From NCBI GenBank assembly GCA_030066685.1, contig JASJBF010000031.1, positions 148,720 through 212,719 of the forward strand: a stretch of 64,000 bases of DNA, written 5' to 3'. The translations under genes and the position numbers were made by a program. Numbering within the stretch: position 1 is the stretch's first letter; every line of letters starts with the position of its first letter. Origin of the DNA: Kiloniellales bacterium. Its GTDB lineage: Bacteria; Pseudomonadota; Alphaproteobacteria; Kiloniellales; JAKSBE01. The notes under the pieces are model-generated. The model made no database searches. It saw only the letters and a list, made by a program, of their open reading frames with translations, and was not told the DNA's origin. Below are positions 61,001 through 64,000 of the stretch, piece by piece.

Positions 61001-64000
61001 GACCGTGACGTCGATGGTCTGCGGGCCCGAGGTCTCGACCGTGGAACCGTCGTCGGAGGACGCGGTCACGGTGAGCTGGAAATCGGCGTCGCTGTGCAGC
61101 GGCGGGGTGATGGTCAGACCGCTGGTCTGGCCCGGGGTCAAGGTCCAGGTGCCGTCGCCGTTGTCAGTGCCGGCCGAGAGCATCGCGCCGCTCGGCACAC
61201 CGGAGATCAGCACGGACTGAGCCGCCCCCGGCTCGAGGTTGCCGAGCGTGATGCTGAGCGGGATCCCGGTGTCCTCGTCGCCCGTGACGTCCGCAGTGAC
61301 CACCGTGGGCGCTTCGTTGATGTCGCCGATGGAGATGGAGAAGGCCTCGGTGTAGGTGTTGCTGGCGCCGTCGGTGACCCGGACGGTGACGTCGTGGCTG
61401 GCGGCGGCCTCGTGGTCGAGCAGGGATCCGTCGGCAACCGTGACCTGACCGGTCGAACTGTCGATGGCGAACCTGCCGCCGGCGTCGTCGGTGAGGGCGT
61501 AGCTGGCGCTGTCGCCGACATCCGGGTCTGTGACGGCGACGCTGGCGACCGAAGTGCCGTCGGCGCTGTTCTCTGCGACCGAGCCGCCGGTGAGCGCCAG
61601 GTCCGTAGGGGCCTCGTTGACGTCGCCGACGGAGATTGTGAAGGTCTCGGTGTAGGTGTTGCTGGCGCCGTCGGTGACGCGGACGGTGATGTCGTGGGCG
61701 GCGGCGGCCTCGTGGTCGAGGAGGGATCCGTCTGCGACGGTGACCTCTCCGGTGGTGCTGTCGATGGCGAACCTGCCGCCGGCGTCGTCGGTGAGGGCGT
61801 AGCTGGCGCTGTCGGCGGCGTCCGGGTCTGTGACGGCGACGCTGCCGACGGTTGTACCGTCGGCGCTGTTCTCTGCGACCGAGCCGCCTGTCAGGGCCAG
61901 GTCGGTGGGGGCTTCGTTGACGTCGTTGACGGTGATGGTGAAGGTCTCGGTGTAGGTCAGCCCGCCGCTGTCGGTGACCCGGACGGTGATATCATGGGCG
62001 GCGGCGGCCTCATGGTCGAGGAGGTTGCCGTCGGCAACCGTGACCTGACCGGTCGAACTGTCGATGGCGAACCTGCCGCCGGCGTCGTCGGTCAGGGCGT
62101 AGGTCATGCTGTCGCCGGCGTCGGGATCGACGCCGATGGCGACATCGACGACGGTGCCGTCGGCTGCGTTCTCGTCGACCGAGGTCCCGAAGAGGATGTC
62201 CGTGGGCGCTTCGTTTATGTCGCCGACGGAGATGGAGAAGGTCTCGGTGTAGGTGTTGCTGGCGCCGTCGGTGACGCGGACGGTGATGTCGTGGTTGGCG
62301 GCGGCCTCGTGGTCGAGGAGGCTGCCGTCTGCGACGGTGATCTCTCCGGTGGTGCTGTCGATGGTGAAGCGTCCGCCGGCGTCGTCGGTGAGGGCGTAGC
62401 TGGCGCTGTCGCCGACGTCCGGGTCGGTGACGGCGACGCTGCCGACGGGGGTGCCGTCGGCGCTGTTCTCTGCGACCGAGCTGCCGGTGAGCGCCAGGTC
62501 CGTAGGGGCCTCGTTGACGTCGCCGACGGTGACGGTGAAGGTCTCGGTGTAGGTGTTGCTGGCGCCGTCGGTGACGCGGACGGTGATGTCATGGGCGGCG
62601 GCGGCCTCGTGGTCGAGGAGGCTGCCGTCTGCGACGGTGATCTCGCCGGTTGTGCTGTCGATGGCGAACCTGCCGCCGGCGTCGTCGGTGAGGGCGTAGC
62701 TGGCGCTGTCGCCGACGTCCGGGTCTGTGACGGCGACGCTGCCGACGGTTGTGCCGTCGGCGCTGTTCTCGGCGACCGAGCCGCCGGTGAGCGCCAGGTC
62801 CGTAGGGGCTTCGTTGACGTCGCCGACGGAGATGGAGAAGGTCTCGGTATAGGTGTTGCTGGCGCCGTCGGTGACCCGGACGGTGACGTCGTGGCTGGCG
62901 GCGGCCTCGTGGTCGAGCAGGGATCCGTCTGCGACGGTGATCTCGCCGGTTGTGCTGTCGATGGCGAACCTGCCGCCGGCGTCGTCGGTGAGGGCATAGC
63001 TGGCGCTGTCGCCGACGTCGGGGTCTGTGACGGAGACGCTGCCGACGGGGGTGCCGTCGGCGCTGTTCTCTGCGACGGAGCTGCCGGTGAGCGCCAGGTC
63101 GGTCGGGGCCTCGTTGACGTCGCCGACGGTGATGGAGAAGGTCTCGGTGTAAGTCAGCCCGCCGCCGTCGGTGACGCGGACGGTGACGTCGTGGCTGGCG
63201 GCGGCCTCGTGGTCGAGGAGGCTGCCGTCTGCGACGGTGATCTCGCCGGTGGCGGCATCGATGGCGAACCTGCCGCCGGCGTCGTCGGTCAGGGCATAGC
63301 TGGCGCTGTCGGCGGCATCCGGGTCTGTGACGGCGACGCTGCCGACGGTTGTGCCGTCGGCGCTGTTCTCGGCGACCGAGCCGCCGGTCAGGGCGAGGTC
63401 TGTGGGGGCTTCGTTGACGTCGCCGACGGTGACGGTGAAGGTCTCGGTGTAGGTGTTGCTGGCGCCGTCGGTGACCCGGACGGTGATGTCGTGTGAGGCG
63501 GCGGCCTCATGATCGAGGAGGGATCCGTCAGCGACGGTGACCTCTCCGGTGGTGCTGTCGATGGCGAACCTGCCGCCGGCGTCGTCGGTCAGGGCATAGC
63601 TGGCGCTGTCGCCGACATCCGGGTCTGTGACGGCGACGCTGCCGACGGTTGTGCCGTCGGCGCTGTTCTCTGCGACCGAGCCGCCGGTGAGCGCCAGGTC
63701 GGTCGGGGCCTCGTTGACGTCGCCGACGGTGATGGAGAAGGTCTCGGTGTAGGTGTTGCTGGCGCCGTCGGTGACGCGGACGGTGATGTCGTGGCTGGCG
63801 GCGGCCTCGTGGTCGAGCAGGGATCCGTCGGCGACGGTGATCTCGCCGGTGGTGCTGTCGATGGCGAAGCGTCCGCCGGCGTCGTCGGTGAGGGCGTAGC
63901 TGGCGCTGTCGCCGACATCCGGGTCTGTGACGGCGACGCTGGCGACCGAAGTGCCGTCGGCGCTGTTCTCTGCGACCGAGCCGCCGGTGAGCGCCAGGTC
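58052..64000 (-). CDS. giant cadherin-like/RTX surface protein, C-terminal 1982 residues (5' end outside the window)
   Basis: The frame stays open from 64000 to the TAA at 58052-58054. In-window residues 1-890 are nine cadherin-like repeats of about 100 residues (EAPTDLALTGGSVAEN, YALTDDAGGRFAID, GEVTVADGSLLDHEA, ITVRVTDGASNTYTET). Then come degenerate Ig/cadherin-like units, a carbohydrate-binding-like beta domain (about 1107-1285, GFGSDAGGFTYADDSF), further repeats (about 1377), a second galactose-binding-like domain (about 1503-1670), and eleven RTX nonapeptides (about 1795-1895, GGAGDDTLS type). The C-terminal end looks like a type-I secretion signal. It is a Ca-binding adhesin or biofilm matrix protein, exported by a T1SS not seen here. 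Confidence 0.9.
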   Translation of the reverse strand, partial: DLALTGGSVAENSADGTSVASVAVTDPDVGDSASYALTDDAGGRFAIDSTTGEITVADGSLLDHEAAASHDITVRVTDGASNTYTETFSITVGDVNEAPTDLALTGGSVAENSADGTTVGSVAVTDPDVGDSASYALTDDAGGRFAIDSTTGEVTVADGSLLDHEAAASHDITVRVTDGASNTYTETFTVTVGDVNEAPTDLALTGGSVAENSADGTTVGSVAVTDPDAADSASYALTDDAGGRFAIDAATGEITVADGSLLDHEAAASHDVTVRVTDGGGLTYTETFSITVGDVNEAPTDLALTGSSVAENSADGTPVGSVSVTDPDVGDSASYALTDDAGGRFAIDSTTGEITVADGSLLDHEAAASHDVTVRVTDGASNTYTETFSISVGDVNEAPTDLALTGGSVAENSADGTTVGSVAVTDPDVGDSASYALTDDAGGRFAIDSTTGEITVADGSLLDHEAAAAHDITVRVTDGASNTYTETFTVTVGDVNEAPTDLALTGSSVAENSADGTPVGSVAVTDPDVGDSASYALTDDAGGRFTIDSTTGEITVADGSLLDHEAAANHDITVRVTDGASNTYTETFSISVGDINEAPTDILFGTSVDENAADGTVVDVAIGVDPDAGDSMTYALTDDAGGRFAIDSSTGQVTVADGNLLDHEAAAAHDITVRVTDSGGLTYTETFTITVNDVNEAPTDLALTGGSVAENSADGTTVGSVAVTDPDAADSASYALTDDAGGRFAIDSTTGEVTVADGSLLDHEAAAAHDITVRVTDGASNTYTETFTISVGDVNEAPTDLALTGGSVAENSADGTSVASVAVTDPDVGDSASYALTDDAGGRFAIDSSTGQVTVADGSLLDHEAAASHDVTVRVTDGASNTYTEAFSISIGDINEAPTVVTADVTGDEDTGIPLSITLGNLEPGAAQSVLISGVPSGAMLSAGTDNGDGTWTLTPGQTSGLTITPPLHSDADFQLTVTASSDDGSTVETSGPQTIDVTVDPVADTPNLTVTSTASGTEDGSAQVNIPASILALDGNPGLVVTVSNVPSGATLSAGTDNGDGTWTLGSGELANLIVEPPAGDASSFTLDFSATAPVQENPVNEGFGSDAGGFTYADDSFRGTSAPSYADGGWSAGAGQSGGGLSMILGGIDNADINGMSGGFSTSFTVTESSSGTVTFSYRMIQTDPYESNEFSQVLASLDGTLIGQGGNDYITQLNGGGDTGWQTATLDLGTLAPGTYTLTLGGYNNLKTYNDETTEIRFDNVDLTLDTTTTVIGSDIIDPDFVELDIASSLVDTDGSESLTVVISGVPTGAALSAGTNNGDGSWTVDPADLPGLTLFPPEDFGGSFQLTVTATATDGSDTADAVQTIDVTVSYLNEPPVSNDSTVSTDEDTTVTFGLSDFGYSDAEGDAIVEVEVSTLPSEGSLLLNGVAVGAGDRIAAADINAGNLTFQPAADSDADPSFTFRVSDGGHFSSAPATMSITVDAVADAPALTVTDAVADNSVFQSTFEIGASGSGFDPGTVDGWSPSAGHQIEFWHENDVAGSAADGDMFIEINNQSAGSFPDAGSIERTISTTMDTPYELSFQVSPRPGFESYMDFQVRVVDVSTGTTLKTLAVDWDGNTVSQLTWTGYSVSFLGTGGDIQLIMEDVGAVHPYGRGAYVDDIQLAESSGTAAGDPIDLSSLISVVLTDTDGSESLDPIEIAGIPEGFLLESGGSPVTVIDGVAEVTPAELADLTMTSPEGFAGNVDLSVTATSTEAANGDSATTTDTLTIDIVANDENLDSLGLSSNDILSGDAGDNTIYGGAGDDTLSGNAGADTLFGGSSDDILNGGSGADVLLGGDGDDSLNGGLDNDLLQGGAGDDSLDGGSGVDSIFGGEGNDTLDGGASNDRLYGEGGSDLFIFAEGNGNDLVSGGQGGWTDVIQLENASGGTPTAGWTYVIDQGTVESSGADFLDLSEDAAGTITLADGSEVTFEGIERIEW
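58310..58630 (-). repeat. RTX nonapeptide block
   Basis: Eleven consecutive GGxGxDxLx-type units encoded on the minus strand, from AGDNTIYGGAGDDTLSG to DRLYGEGGSDLFIF. In RTX proteins each pair binds Ca2+ and folds into a beta-roll outside the cell. Confidence 0.9.
61321..64000 (-). repeat. tandem ~300-bp coding repeats, nine units
   Basis: Units begin at about 61321, 61621, 61921, 62218, 62518, 62818, 63118, 63418 and 63718; each is exactly 300 bp except the third (297 bp). Neighbouring units are nearly identical in DNA, including at synonymous positions, with variants distributed as a mosaic. They encode the cadherin-like repeats of the giant protein and continue past the window edge. Confidence 0.95.

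Noticed and set aside
60587..63496. 969-codon open frame on the plus strand opposite the giant protein
   Set aside because: It is the complement of the highly repetitive, codon-biased cadherin repeats; the translation is Gly/Asp/Val-rich periodic sequence with no family, and the minus-strand frame has clear domains.
61321..64000. Regular repeats that might be read as a CRISPR-like array
   Set aside because: The period is 300 bp, the units are coding and in frame, and there are no short repeats with unique spacers.

Overview
The window is GC-rich, densely coded chromosomal DNA of an alphaproteobacterium, most likely of the Rhodospirillales/Kiloniellales type. The strongest marker is a MipZ-type ATPase (53.5-54.4 kb), a cell-division positioning factor of Alphaproteobacteria. 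PaaN-type phenylacetate catabolism, a YjbF/SLBB/YjbH capsule export set and alphaproteobacterial palindromic intergenic repeats agree with this. I saw no rRNA, tRNA, CRISPR array, transposase or phage gene.

Layout. 0-12.9 kb: a phenylacetate (Paa) lower-pathway locus. A minus-strand operon paaG-paaI-pcaF/paaJ-paaK-tetR faces a plus-strand set paaN-paaY plus a complete branched-chain-type ABC importer (binding protein, LivH, LivM, LivG, LivF). A perfect palindrome in the spacer of a candidate promoter between the two arms is the probable TetR (PaaR) site. The ring epoxidase (paaABCDE) is not here. 13-17.3 kb: small housekeeping or unknown genes (YciI-like, a glycine-zipper lipoprotein, a YkgJ-type Cys cluster protein, an AraC/GyrI regulator, a secreted esterase with a membrane partner). 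17.5-22.3 kb: an SDR dehydrogenase plus FGGY sugar kinase operon, divergent from a glutamine-synthetase-like ligase, then an amidase-like exported protein. 22.3-24.7 kb: a ribbon-helix-helix/coiled-coil gene pair whose first gene seems to be cut by an amber codon, then YtoQ, GNAT and GST proteins. 25.1-31.8 kb: a DeoR regulator and an unrecognised TIM-barrel protein, divergent from a polyamine-type ABC importer and a 2-oxoglutarate/Fe(II) oxygenase. This looks like an inducible uptake and catabolic unit for an unknown amine-like compound. 32-34.7 kb: small unknowns, a LysR remnant and an orphan TAXI binding protein.

34.7-49.5 kb is a large exopolysaccharide locus. A minus-strand operon encodes the initiating sugar transferase, a Wzz-like protein, a flippase, a glycosyltransferase and GalE. 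On the plus strand are a short secreted protein with a low-complexity tail behind a nested palindrome, an UppS-family prenyl synthase, and an SLBB export protein with YjbH. A YjbF lipoprotein is divergent, its start codon sharing bases with that of the SLBB gene. 49.6-52.7 kb holds a tandem VOC protein, a 2H phosphoesterase (DUF1045) with a PhnZ-like HD protein (phosphonate type), and a single-domain response regulator. 53-56.7 kb holds MipZ and a convergent ParA-SPOR operon. From 58 kb to the right edge lies the C-terminal 1982 residues of a giant cadherin-like/RTX surface protein on the minus strand, with nine near-identical repeats of about 300 bp at the edge.

The most original leads are the DeoR/TIM-barrel/ABC/oxygenase unit, the EPS locus with its palindrome-controlled small secreted protein and start-to-start gene pair, the amber-interrupted RHH gene, and the homogenised 300-bp repeats. 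All calls come from reading the sequence; no database search was run.
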